Shown here one piece after another: positions 43,388 to 50,848 of a DNA stretch of 64,000 nucleotides. A program made the position numbers and the translations under genes. This DNA is from Galbibacter kalidii (lineage in GTDB: Bacteria > Bacteroidota > Bacteroidia > Flavobacteriales > Flavobacteriaceae), in NCBI RefSeq assembly GCF_026241135.1, contig NZ_JAPFGA010000003.1, forward strand, positions 1 to 64,000, given 5' to 3'. The notes under the pieces are model-generated. The model saw only the letters and a list, made by a program, of their open reading frames with translations. It was not told the origin of the DNA and searched no databases. Each line of letters opens with the position of its first letter. Positions within the stretch are counted from its first letter, which is position 1.

Positions 43388-45127
43388 ATGAAAAAAATTA
43401 AAATATTACTTTTATGCTTGGGTGTAACGTTAGCTTCTTCAGAAGTTAATGGCCAAACAAAAAAGGGGAAATCCAAAAACCCTGCTTTATTTATCAATGC
43501 TGTTTATGAAGGCAATGATGATGTTTATAATAAAATCCCATTAAATGAAGGAGAATTTTATACGCCCATATTACAAGGGTGCTATCCCGATCCTGCCATC
43601 ACAAGAAAAGGTGATGACTATTACATGGTTTGTTCCTCTTTTGCTATGTTTCCGGGGGTACCGATTTTTCACTCAAAGGATTTGGTAAACTGGACGGATC
43701 TTGGAGGGGTTTTAGATGATGTTACTGAATTCAATCCAGACGATTCGGGTATTAGCGAAGGTGTTTATGCCCCCGGTATTACATACAATCCACACAATGA
43801 CACTTTCTATATGATTGTAACTGCATTTTCAGGGGGGCTTGGCAACATTATTGTAAAAACAAAAGATCCCATGAAAGGTTGGGGCAGCCCAATCAAACTC
43901 GATTTTGGTGGAATTGATCCTTCTATTTTCTTTGATGACGATGGAAAAGGCTATATTGTCCACAACGATGCTCCGGACAAAGGCAAAGAATTATACAACG
44001 GTCATCGTGTTATCAAAATCTGGGAATACGACCTTGAAAATGACAGGGTCATTCCCGGAAGCGATAAAATTATAGTGGATGGCGGTGTAGACATTACCCA
44101 AAAGCCTATATGGATTGAAGCACCCCACCTTTACAAAAAAGATGGCAGCTATTATTTGATGTGTGCTGAAGGCGGAACCGGAGATTGGCACAGCGAGGTT
44201 ATCTTTAAAAGTGACAGTCCCAAAGGCCTATACATCCCTGCGCCGAGCAATCCCATTTTAACACAGCGGTATTTTGGAAAAGATCGTGAAAATAAAGTGG
44301 ATTGGGCCGGACATGCCGATTTGATAAAGGGACCAAACGACCAATATTATGGTGTTTTCTTAGCTGTTAGACCCAATGAAGAAAACAGGGTTAATACCGG
44401 TCGTGAAACTTTTATTTTACCTGTAGACTGGTCAGGGGAATTCCCTGTGTTTGAAAATGGGTTAATTCCTTTGGAACCCAAATTAAAAATGCCAGAAGGC
44501 GTTGAAAACAAAACAGACCGGAATGGTTTTGTACCAAATGGGAATTTCACTTTCACCGAAAATTTTGCTTCTGATAAACTTGACTATAGATGGATAGGTT
44601 TAAGAGGTCCAAGGGAAGAATTTATTGAGACAACAAAAAAAGGTTTGGAAATCTACCCATTTGAAACAAATATCAAGGAAGTAAAACCAACTTCCACTTT
44701 GTTTTACAGACAACAACATAGGACTTTCTCATTCTCAACAACCTTAGATTATAAGCCAAAATCCGAAAAAGATTTGGCAGGTGTGGTTGCTTTGCAGAAC
44801 GAAGGGTCTAATTATGTATTCGGCATTACTAAAAAAAATAAAGATTATTACCTTGTTTTGGAGAAAAATAAATGGCCAAACAGACATGGTGATATTATTT
44901 CTGATGTTATAGCTAGCACTAAAATAGACTTAAAGAACCCGGTGAAATTGAGAATTTCCGCTGATGGGGATAAATATGAATTCACATACTCACTTGATGG
45001 AAATGAGTTCAAAAATTTAGGCGGTACTGTTTCCGGTGATATCCTTTCAACTGATGTAGCCGGTGGTTTTACCGGATGTTTGTTAGGCCTATATGCTACT
45101 AATGCTAATGACATTCAGCCTGAATAA
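43388..45127 (+). CDS. Secreted GH43 glycoside hydrolase (xylosidase/arabinofuranosidase type)
   Basis: The 579-residue enzyme has a signal peptide (about 1-22), a five-bladed GH43 propeller at about 58-370 and a C-terminal beta-sandwich at about 385-575. The catalytic triad is visible: Asp in Y-P-D-P-A-I (about 68), the pKa-tuning Asp in G-G-I-D-P-S-I-F (about 178) and the acid Glu in W-I-E-A-P-H-L (about 244). GH43 enzymes release xylose or arabinose from plant or algal hemicellulose; the subfamily cannot be settled by eye. The gene is flanked by a LacI-type operator upstream and the lacI gene downstream on the other strand, so sugar-dependent induction is likely. Confidence 0.93.
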   Translation: MKKIKILLLCLGVTLASSEVNGQTKKGKSKNPALFINAVYEGNDDVYNKIPLNEGEFYTPILQGCYPDPAITRKGDDYYMVCSSFAMFPGVPIFHSKDLVNWTDLGGVLDDVTEFNPDDSGISEGVYAPGITYNPHNDTFYMIVTAFSGGLGNIIVKTKDPMKGWGSPIKLDFGGIDPSIFFDDDGKGYIVHNDAPDKGKELYNGHRVIKIWEYDLENDRVIPGSDKIIVDGGVDITQKPIWIEAPHLYKKDGSYYLMCAEGGTGDWHSEVIFKSDSPKGLYIPAPSNPILTQRYFGKDRENKVDWAGHADLIKGPNDQYYGVFLAVRPNEENRVNTGRETFILPVDWSGEFPVFENGLIPLEPKLKMPEGVENKTDRNGFVPNGNFTFTENFASDKLDYRWIGLRGPREEFIETTKKGLEIYPFETNIKEVKPTSTLFYRQQHRTFSFSTTLDYKPKSEKDLAGVVALQNEGSNYVFGITKKNKDYYLVLEKNKWPNRHGDIISDVIASTKIDLKNPVKLRISADGDKYEFTYSLDGNEFKNLGGTVSGDILSTDVAGGFTGCLLGLYATNANDIQPE

Positions 45128-45170
45128 TACTGGTAAGCAACAAAACATGATTGAAGGGGCTGTCTTAAAG

Positions 45171-45212
45171 GAGCAATCTCTTTAGTTTACACACTTTTTG
45201 GGATAGTATCAT
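45171..45212. mobile_element. Possible IS end remnant
   Basis: GTTTACACACTTTTTGGGAT within this stretch resembles the terminal inverted repeats of IS256-type (mutator) elements from memory. No transposase gene or partner repeat is present. It may be a scar. Confidence 0.25.
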
Positions 45213-45258
45213 TTATAAAGTGAAATGATGGTCCGTCTATGACCTATAAGTTTGTTTT

Positions 45259-45341
45259 TGTCCCCTTGAGCGCAGTCGAAGGGTCAAACAAAAGCATCTC
45301 GACTGCACCTGTCTGCCGACAAAGGCAGGCTCGACGTGACA
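45259..45341. repeat. TGAGCGCAGTCGA inverted repeat with a nested palindrome in its right arm
   Basis: The left arm TTGAGCGCAGTCGAAG is answered by CTCGACTGC and CTCGACGTGACA. The right arm is split by a 23-base CCTGTCTGCC-type palindrome (45307-45329). It lies between the convergent GH43 and lacI genes. Confidence 0.65.
45307..45329. repeat. CCTGCCTG-family palindrome nested in another repeat
   Basis: ACCTGTCTGCCGACAAAGGC continues to AGG; the arms CCTGTCTGCC and GGCAGG pair. It is the same family as the palindromes at 5917, 18711, 58394 and 59822. Its removal restores the flanking inverted repeat. Confidence 0.65.
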
Positions 45342-45391
45342 TTTTAATTCCAGTTTTATTTTGCGGATATGCAAATAAAGTAAGAATAGAA

Positions 45392-46423
45392 TTACTCCGG
45401 AATACTCCTGGTAGATTCCCTGAGAATCAGGGAGGTTTTTAATTTATGGGTGACATATTCGGGTTTATCGTCTTCTTTTCCTTCTATGCGTTCAATAAGT
45501 TTTTTTGTAGCCAATTCACCTATATATTTCCCATGCTGACTAATGGAGGTTACTTTAGGCGACACATGTTTGGGAAGCTGACCATTGGTAAAACCTATAA
45601 TGGAAATATCATCGGGTATTTTATGACCTAACGACACAGCTATATTCATGGCGTTTATCGCACTAAATTCTTCCAATCCCAGAATAGCATCAACTTTGTT
45701 ACGGGTGAGCAACGCCCTTATTTCGGCCGTAAACAATTCGAGATCGAAAATCTTAACGATTAAATTCGGATTTACCTCCAAATTATGGGCTTTAAGCGCT
45801 TCAGTATATCCTTTTAAACGTTGTTTACCTATATTCAGGTTATCCAATGGAGATATTACAGCTATGTTCTTACATCCTGATTTCACAAGATATTCAACGG
45901 CATTATACGCCCCTAAATAATCATCCACAATAACCTTATCGCATTCAATATCGTCTGTTACCCTATCGAACATCACAATAGGAATACCATTTTCAGCAAA
46001 AGATATAAGGTGTTCGTGATCGTTGGACTTCTCGGTTCCCTCCGCTAACGAGATCAATAAACCCGATACCAAACCTTTTTCCAAGATCTCAATGGTATTT
46101 CTCTCTTTAGCCAAAGACTCATTAGAAATACAACTAATAAGATTATACCCTTTTTCATTAGCCACTTTCTCTATGCCACTAAAAACCTGTGCAAAAAAGT
46201 AATTGAGAATATTAGGAATAATTACCCCTATGGTCTTGTTCTCCTTTTTCCTAAGATTAACCGCATAAGGATTAGGCCTGTAATTATGTGCTTTAGCATA
46301 ATCGTCTATCTTTTTTTTCATTTCAACACTAATATCATGACTGTCCTTCAGTGCTTTTGAAACTGTAGAAACCGAGACCTTAAAATGCTGGGCTATATCT
46401 TTTAATGTAATCGATTTTTTCAC
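45392..46423 (-). CDS. LacI-family transcriptional regulator
   Basis: The 343-residue protein has the LacI helix-turn-helix at 6-25 (T-L-K-D-I-A-Q-H-F-K-V-S-V-S-T-V-S-K-A-L), a hinge (R-P-N-P-Y-A-V-N-L) near 49-57 and a periplasmic-binding-protein-like sensor core from about 62. It is transcribed away from a near-perfect LacI operator at 46474-46489, so it is probably autoregulated. The second operator at 42986-43001 fronts the GH43 gene. The ligand would be a sugar released from hemicellulose; this is inference. Confidence 0.92.
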   Translation of the reverse strand: MKKSITLKDIAQHFKVSVSTVSKALKDSHDISVEMKKKIDDYAKAHNYRPNPYAVNLRKKENKTIGVIIPNILNYFFAQVFSGIEKVANEKGYNLISCISNESLAKERNTIEILEKGLVSGLLISLAEGTEKSNDHEHLISFAENGIPIVMFDRVTDDIECDKVIVDDYLGAYNAVEYLVKSGCKNIAVISPLDNLNIGKQRLKGYTEALKAHNLEVNPNLIVKIFDLELFTAEIRALLTRNKVDAILGLEEFSAINAMNIAVSLGHKIPDDISIIGFTNGQLPKHVSPKVTSISQHGKYIGELATKKLIERIEGKEDDKPEYVTHKLKTSLILRESTRSIPE

Positions 46424-46473
46424 ATCATAAAGATAAAATATCTATTTAAATTAACACATCTTTTCAATTTTTT

Positions 46474-46489
46474 ACTTAACCGATTGAGT
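46474..46489. promoter_or_regulatory. LacI-family operator candidate, copy B
   Basis: ACTTAACCGATTGAGT differs from copy A (42986-43001) at one position. It lies 51 bases upstream of the lacI-type start codon. Confidence 0.75.
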
Positions 46490-46625
46490 AGGTTTTAAGT
46501 TATTGTCAAAAACAAGCATAACTTACTTATAGTGAAATAATTACATACAAACATCATGTTTTAGTGACTTTATCAAAATAGGCTATCATTATTGTAATAT
46601 GGTTTTTAAAATGGTATTTGAGCAC

Positions 46626-46682
46626 ATCATTTTTTAACTTTACTCATAAAGCTAACGAACATCTAACACATTGTAAAACAAG
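46626..46682 (+). repeat. Duplicated promoter block, copy B
   Basis: It matches 43138-43193, including AAGCTAA..AACA.CTAACACA. The downstream gene differs in the two places (hypothetical versus GH43). Confidence 0.75.
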
Positions 46683-46780
46683 ACCTTTACATGTGGTTGC
46701 TGTCTAAAAAATCAACTAACGAATTATATTGAACAGAGTTCTCAACCTTTATTCAATATACTTCTCAAACAATTTAAGAC

Positions 46781-47299
46781 ATGACCAAAAAACATCTTAG
46801 AGAAATTTTAAGCAAAACCTTTGGGTTTCCACCCTTAGATTCAGATTTTGACCTTTTCTATTCGCCTAACTATTTTGTTCAAACTATTGACGAAAGTTTT
46901 TTGGGCGAAATGAAAAATTGCCTGTGTTTTGACTACAAACAACAAGGTTTAACATTTGTTGAAGGTGAAATTTCTTGCACGGGAATATCAATCCTATTCA
47001 AATCCGACCGGTTTGAGTATATTTCAGTATGTGTGTTTTATGACTTTTCTGAACAACAAATTTACAATACTGTATTGGCCATGCCCAGATACACAAATGC
47101 AGATTGGGAAAGCAGGGAAAGAATAGATCAAACTGCGTGTATTATTAAATCTGACAACGATCTAGAACGCTATTTCAATCAACTGTTCAAAAGGTTTAAA
47201 TGTCCTGTTTTGTCGGAAAAGGTTTATGATACAACAAACACTGACAAAGAAGCAGCCTATAAAAAGTTACAACATCAACCAGCAAGAAAGCCTGCATAA
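46781..47299 (+). CDS. Hypothetical protein
   Basis: The 172-residue protein has no signal peptide or membrane segment. It is mixed alpha/beta and rich in aromatic residues in the first half (F-G-F-P-P-L-D-S-D-F-D-L-F-Y-S-P-N-Y-F near 14-32). I recognise no domain. Its C-terminal codons are made of the same 14 bases that form the left half of the following terminator, so the present stop may be recent. It sits downstream of the LacI-type operator copy B and promoter block, which suggests it is induced with the GH43 gene. Confidence 0.65.
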   Translation: MTKKHLREILSKTFGFPPLDSDFDLFYSPNYFVQTIDESFLGEMKNCLCFDYKQQGLTFVEGEISCTGISILFKSDRFEYISVCVFYDFSEQQIYNTVLAMPRYTNADWESRERIDQTACIIKSDNDLERYFNQLFKRFKCPVLSEKVYDTTNTDKEAAYKKLQHQPARKPA

Positions 47300-47321
47300 A
47301 TTGAAACATTCAATTAACCAA

Positions 47322-47358
47322 CTAAAAAGCCTGCATAAAAAACGTGCAGGCTTTTTAG
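47322..47358. terminator. Strong bidirectional terminator
   Basis: CTAAAAAGCCTGCA and TGCAGGCTTTTTAG form a perfect 14-base-pair stem with a nine-base loop and T runs on both sides. It follows the hypothetical gene on the plus strand. Confidence 0.88.
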
Positions 47359-47368
47359 TTTTTGAAAA

Positions 47369-47491
47369 ATTAACTATCTGGAACATCCCGATAGTTATCG
47401 GGACTGAGGTATTCAAACAAACAAATCTTAACCCTTTTCGATGCAGAGTCTCAATGCTTCGGGAGGGAATAAGACCCACTTAGTGGGATTT
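47369..47491. repeat. Three-hairpin dispersed repeat, copy 3, with nested TCCCGATA palindrome
   Basis: It shares AAT.AACTA, GAGGTATTCAAA, CTTAAC, TTTCGAT and the end AATAAGACCCACTTAGTGGG with copy 1 (17430-17530). The perfect palindrome TCCCGATAGTTATCGGGA at 47386-47403 replaces part of the first hairpin. Confidence 0.75.
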
Positions 47492-47495
47492 TAGG

Positions 47496-47684
47496 TTAAT
47501 CTCCATCAGATTTACGACGTTTTTTGAATCTCCATATCAAATAGAGAATAAGAAAAACGAGCGGTAAAATAATATAGATAATCAAATCTTCCCTCGACCG
47601 CAGGTCAATCGGTTCGTTGTTACCCGGTTTGGGAATACCCTCCTGAGCTTGAAATAATATAAAGAGAAGATCAAATTGCATCAT
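47496..47684 (-). CDS. Small single-helix membrane protein
   Basis: The 62-residue protein starts M-M-Q-F-D-L-L-F-I-L-F-Q-A-Q-E-G-I, apparently a short signal, then a linker with P-K-P-G-N-N-E-P-I-D-L. A membrane helix at about 33-52 ends in a basic cytoplasmic tail (R-F-K-K-R-R-K). Small proteins with this linker and helix are common in flavobacteria but have no known role. An in-frame ATG at 47708 would add eight residues. It is downstream of the Wzc-type gene on the same strand and could be part of the capsule operon. Confidence 0.65.
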   Translation of the reverse strand: MMQFDLLFILFQAQEGIPKPGNNEPIDLRSREDLIIYIILPLVFLILYLIWRFKKRRKSDGD

Positions 47685-47727
47685 AGAATCGTTTTCTATA
47701 AGATACAAAATTTATAATGAAACTGTT

Positions 47728-50067
47728 TTACCTGAAAGACAAACGTCGCTTCTTGGTGGGCTCCATCATATATCCGTAACCATAACGGGTACCATAACCC
47801 AATTCGGCTGACTTGACATCGTTGACTATTACTGCCATGTTTTTCAATTTTTGATCTTTGTAGAGTTCTTTTACAAATCCCAATAATGATCTATCGGTAT
47901 AACCTGCACGGACAATGTAAATGGCCCGATCTGCGTGAGCTCCGATCATCACTGTATCTGTTACCATCATAGAAGGTGCAGTATCAACAATGATGATGTC
48001 ATAATGCTCGCGGGCATAATCAAATAATTCACCCAAACGCTTGTTCATCAACAATTCGGCCGAATTTGGGGGTATTTTTCCCGATTGGATCACATCCAGG
48101 TCACTAAAAGACAATACCGGTTTTATGATATCTTCTACGTCAACATCGCCATGTAGATATTCCGAAAGTCCGATTTTAGAGCTGTTTTTGATGAAATGGG
48201 AAAGGCTGGGTTTTCTTATATCAGCCCCAACCAACAATACTTTTTTGTTGGAATAGGCATAAATCGATGCTAAATTATAAGAAACAAAAGATTTCCCTTC
48301 ACCCTTAATCGACGAAGTGATGTATATAACTTCCCCTTTGTCATTCGTCTTTTTGTTGATCATATAATCAATATTCGTTCTCAAAACACGAAAAGACTCT
48401 GCTAAAACAGAACGGTCGTTGATCTTGATCGTTTTTTCCAATCTCTTTTCGATATGTGGTAATTGAGCGATGACTGAAATGTTTGGGATTTCATCTAACA
48501 CATCGGCTTTTTTATGGATCTTGGTGTCGAAAAGTCTTTTGATATATATAAATCCAAAGGGAATTAGCAATCCTAGAAAAGCAGCTCCCATATAGATCTT
48601 TTTTCCTGATGAAACAGGATTATAACTGTTGTATGCAGGTTCTATTACCGTAGCGTTCGGTGAAGTTGCCGCCATCGATATGGCAGATTCTTCTCTTTTC
48701 TGAAGCAAGTATAAATAAATAGCCTCCTTGATATCTTGCTGTCGTTGTATATCCCTATTCTTTCTTTCCTGCCCCGGCACAGAGGATATCCTGGAATTGA
48801 TCAAGCCTTCTTGCGCCCTTAAATTTCTCGCCTTAATGCCCAGTGTGCTCTTTAAATTCCCCAAACTCTGTCTCATAGAAGATTTCAAGCCGCTCAATTG
48901 TTGATCCAACTGCACAACAATAGGGTTGTTTTCTCCTGAGGTTTTCAGCAAGCGTTGTCGCTCCAGTATCAATTCGTTATATTTAGATGTTATTGTTGAC
49001 AAATTCGGGTCTGATAACCCTATATTGGTCGGGAGCAGTTCATAACGGTTTTGATCTTCAACATACTCACTCATAAAATTCACAGTGTTGAGTTCTGTTC
49101 CTACCTGAATCAGATTTTGTTCTGTTTGAGCACCCGTCTCTAAAAATATACCGGCTTCAGAAGTGATATCAGTCAACTTATTCCCTACTTTAAAGTGCTC
49201 TTTTGTCAAGTCGACTTCTGAAAGATCGGAAGCAACCAACTTGATACGTTCATCAATAAATTCCGAAGTCGTTATTGCCACACTATTCTTCTGTTCTATA
49301 GAATTTTCATTATAAATTTCAACAAGTTTATTGACTATATCAACTGCTTTTTTCTGAACCTGATCTGTCAAACTCACGGAAATAATATTAGAACTTTTTT
49401 CCATTGGAGTAACAGCCAGTTTGTCTCTGTAATATTCCCTAATTGCGCTTAACGGACTTACCTTTACTTTAACCACAGCACCTATATAATTTTTTATATG
49501 TTCTTCTCTAGGGATAAGAATGGTATTTCCCAAACGGTTAGGTACATTCTCTCCAAAAAGGTATTTCTTTGGGGTTTTACCCTCTGTACTATACTCAAAA
49601 CTTGTATTGGAAAGTACTCTTATTTCAAATGCGGAAGACGAATTATTGATAATCGAATCCGGTTGAAGGTAATTGACCTTAAAAGGCGGATTGGAATATA
49701 TTTCACTATCGTTAATTCTACCGGTAGCAAAATATTGAACATTCAGCCCTAATTCTTCAACCACTTGTTGCATAAGCTCCCTCGACCTCAGCACTTGAAT
49801 TTCCCCATCCACTTTTTTGCTGTTGAATGATTCCGGTGATAACCCTTCTAAAATTGAAGCTTCCGGTGATACTTTTTCTTCTTCGGCAATCATAATTGTA
49901 GATTGTGCCATAAAAACCGGCTTGGAATATCTCAAATAAGCGTATGCCAATAATCCAAACAGTAACAGGCTTATCACGAACCAGTACCAATTCTTTACAT
50001 AGGGTCTGATAAGTTCCTTTACATTGATCTTTGATGATTTTATCGGTATTTCATTCATGTTACTCAT
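47728..50067 (-). CDS. Wzc-type polysaccharide co-polymerase and tyrosine autokinase
   Basis: The 779-residue inner-membrane protein controls capsule chain length and export. It has a first helix at about 30-48, a Wzz domain after it, a coiled-coil periplasmic body (about 230-450) and a second helix near 505-525. A BY-kinase domain from about 560 carries Walker A at 585-593 (S-S-I-K-G-E-G-K-S), Walker A' at about 610-618 (V-L-L-V-G-A-D-I-R) and Walker B at 691-698. A C-terminal tyrosine cluster at about 757-766 (G-Y-G-T-R-Y-G-Y-G-Y) is the autophosphorylation tail. It is immediately downstream of the Wza-type gene. Confidence 0.93.
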   Translation of the reverse strand: MSNMNEIPIKSSKINVKELIRPYVKNWYWFVISLLLFGLLAYAYLRYSKPVFMAQSTIMIAEEEKVSPEASILEGLSPESFNSKKVDGEIQVLRSRELMQQVVEELGLNVQYFATGRINDSEIYSNPPFKVNYLQPDSIINNSSSAFEIRVLSNTSFEYSTEGKTPKKYLFGENVPNRLGNTILIPREEHIKNYIGAVVKVKVSPLSAIREYYRDKLAVTPMEKSSNIISVSLTDQVQKKAVDIVNKLVEIYNENSIEQKNSVAITTSEFIDERIKLVASDLSEVDLTKEHFKVGNKLTDITSEAGIFLETGAQTEQNLIQVGTELNTVNFMSEYVEDQNRYELLPTNIGLSDPNLSTITSKYNELILERQRLLKTSGENNPIVVQLDQQLSGLKSSMRQSLGNLKSTLGIKARNLRAQEGLINSRISSVPGQERKNRDIQRQQDIKEAIYLYLLQKREESAISMAATSPNATVIEPAYNSYNPVSSGKKIYMGAAFLGLLIPFGFIYIKRLFDTKIHKKADVLDEIPNISVIAQLPHIEKRLEKTIKINDRSVLAESFRVLRTNIDYMINKKTNDKGEVIYITSSIKGEGKSFVSYNLASIYAYSNKKVLLVGADIRKPSLSHFIKNSSKIGLSEYLHGDVDVEDIIKPVLSFSDLDVIQSGKIPPNSAELLMNKRLGELFDYAREHYDIIIVDTAPSMMVTDTVMIGAHADRAIYIVRAGYTDRSLLGFVKELYKDQKLKNMAVIVNDVKSAELGYGTRYGYGYMMEPTKKRRLSFR

Positions 50068-50072
50068 AATAA

Positions 50073-50837
50073 TTATCTTGTAATGGCTATGATAGATGCT
50101 ATTAATACAGACAGTATAGAAATCCCTACACTCGTTCTATTATCCAAATTGGATGATTTGACCACAGATTTATTGGGTTCTACATACACCACATCGTTTT
50201 GCGTGAGGTAGTAAACGGGTGAACGCATAAATTCTTTGGATGTCAAATTGATTCTGGTGTAGGTTTTAACTCCGTTAAAATCCCTGATCACCAAAACATT
50301 ATCCCTTCTCCCCCTGATATCCAGATCACCGGCTAACCCTAAGGCTTCAAGAATGGTTACCCGTTCCCCGGCAATACTGTAGGTTCCCGGTTGGCGGACC
50401 TGACCTAAAACCGTTACCCTGAAATTCTTTATCCTTATGTTCACGATAGGATCTTTTAAATATCCTCCTCCGACCAATCTTTTTCTGATCAGTTCCTTGG
50501 CTTCACCAGTAGAAAGGCCTATCAGTTTGATCTTCCCTAAAACGGGGAAATCAATATTCCCTTCCTTATCGATCACATATTCCAATTCTTCTAGGTTTTC
50601 TCCTGCCCCTCTAGCCAAATTAAAAGGAGAGGTTGAAGCCATATCAATACTCGAAATATAAATACTCAGGATGTCGTCTATTTTAAATTTTGGCTCGAAA
50701 GTGTTGGTTTCTACTTCAGTTTCAAACTTTTTAGCGTTTTGCATGTAAACTATATCCTTTCTGGACCCGCAGGAAACGAAAATCCATATCAAAAGAATCC
50801 AGATAATACCTTTCTTATATTTTATACCCATAGCCAT
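50073..50837 (-). CDS. Wza-type polysaccharide export lipoprotein
   Basis: The 254-residue outer-membrane lipoprotein has a signal ending I-F-V-S-C (Cys23). The PES domain at about 45-130 (Y-V-I-D-K-E-G-N-I-D-F-P-V-L-G) is followed by an SLBB domain (V-T-V-L-G-Q-V-R-Q-P-G-T-Y) at about 142-200. The C-terminal hydrophobic helix (about 234-252) would form the outer-membrane pore or anchor. With the adjacent Wzc it makes the export channel of a Wzx/Wzy-type system. Confidence 0.93.
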   Translation of the reverse strand: MAMGIKYKKGIIWILLIWIFVSCGSRKDIVYMQNAKKFETEVETNTFEPKFKIDDILSIYISSIDMASTSPFNLARGAGENLEELEYVIDKEGNIDFPVLGKIKLIGLSTGEAKELIRKRLVGGGYLKDPIVNIRIKNFRVTVLGQVRQPGTYSIAGERVTILEALGLAGDLDIRGRRDNVLVIRDFNGVKTYTRINLTSKEFMRSPVYYLTQNDVVYVEPNKSVVKSSNLDNRTSVGISILSVLIASIIAITR

Positions 50838-50848
50838 TTATTTCAGTT

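Larger units (their letters stand above)
46424..46780. other. Divergent regulatory region between lacI and the hypothetical gene
   Basis: This stretch of 357 bases has no gene. It holds the LacI-type operator at 46474-46489 and the conserved block at 46626-46682, both shared with the region before GH43. Confidence 0.65.
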
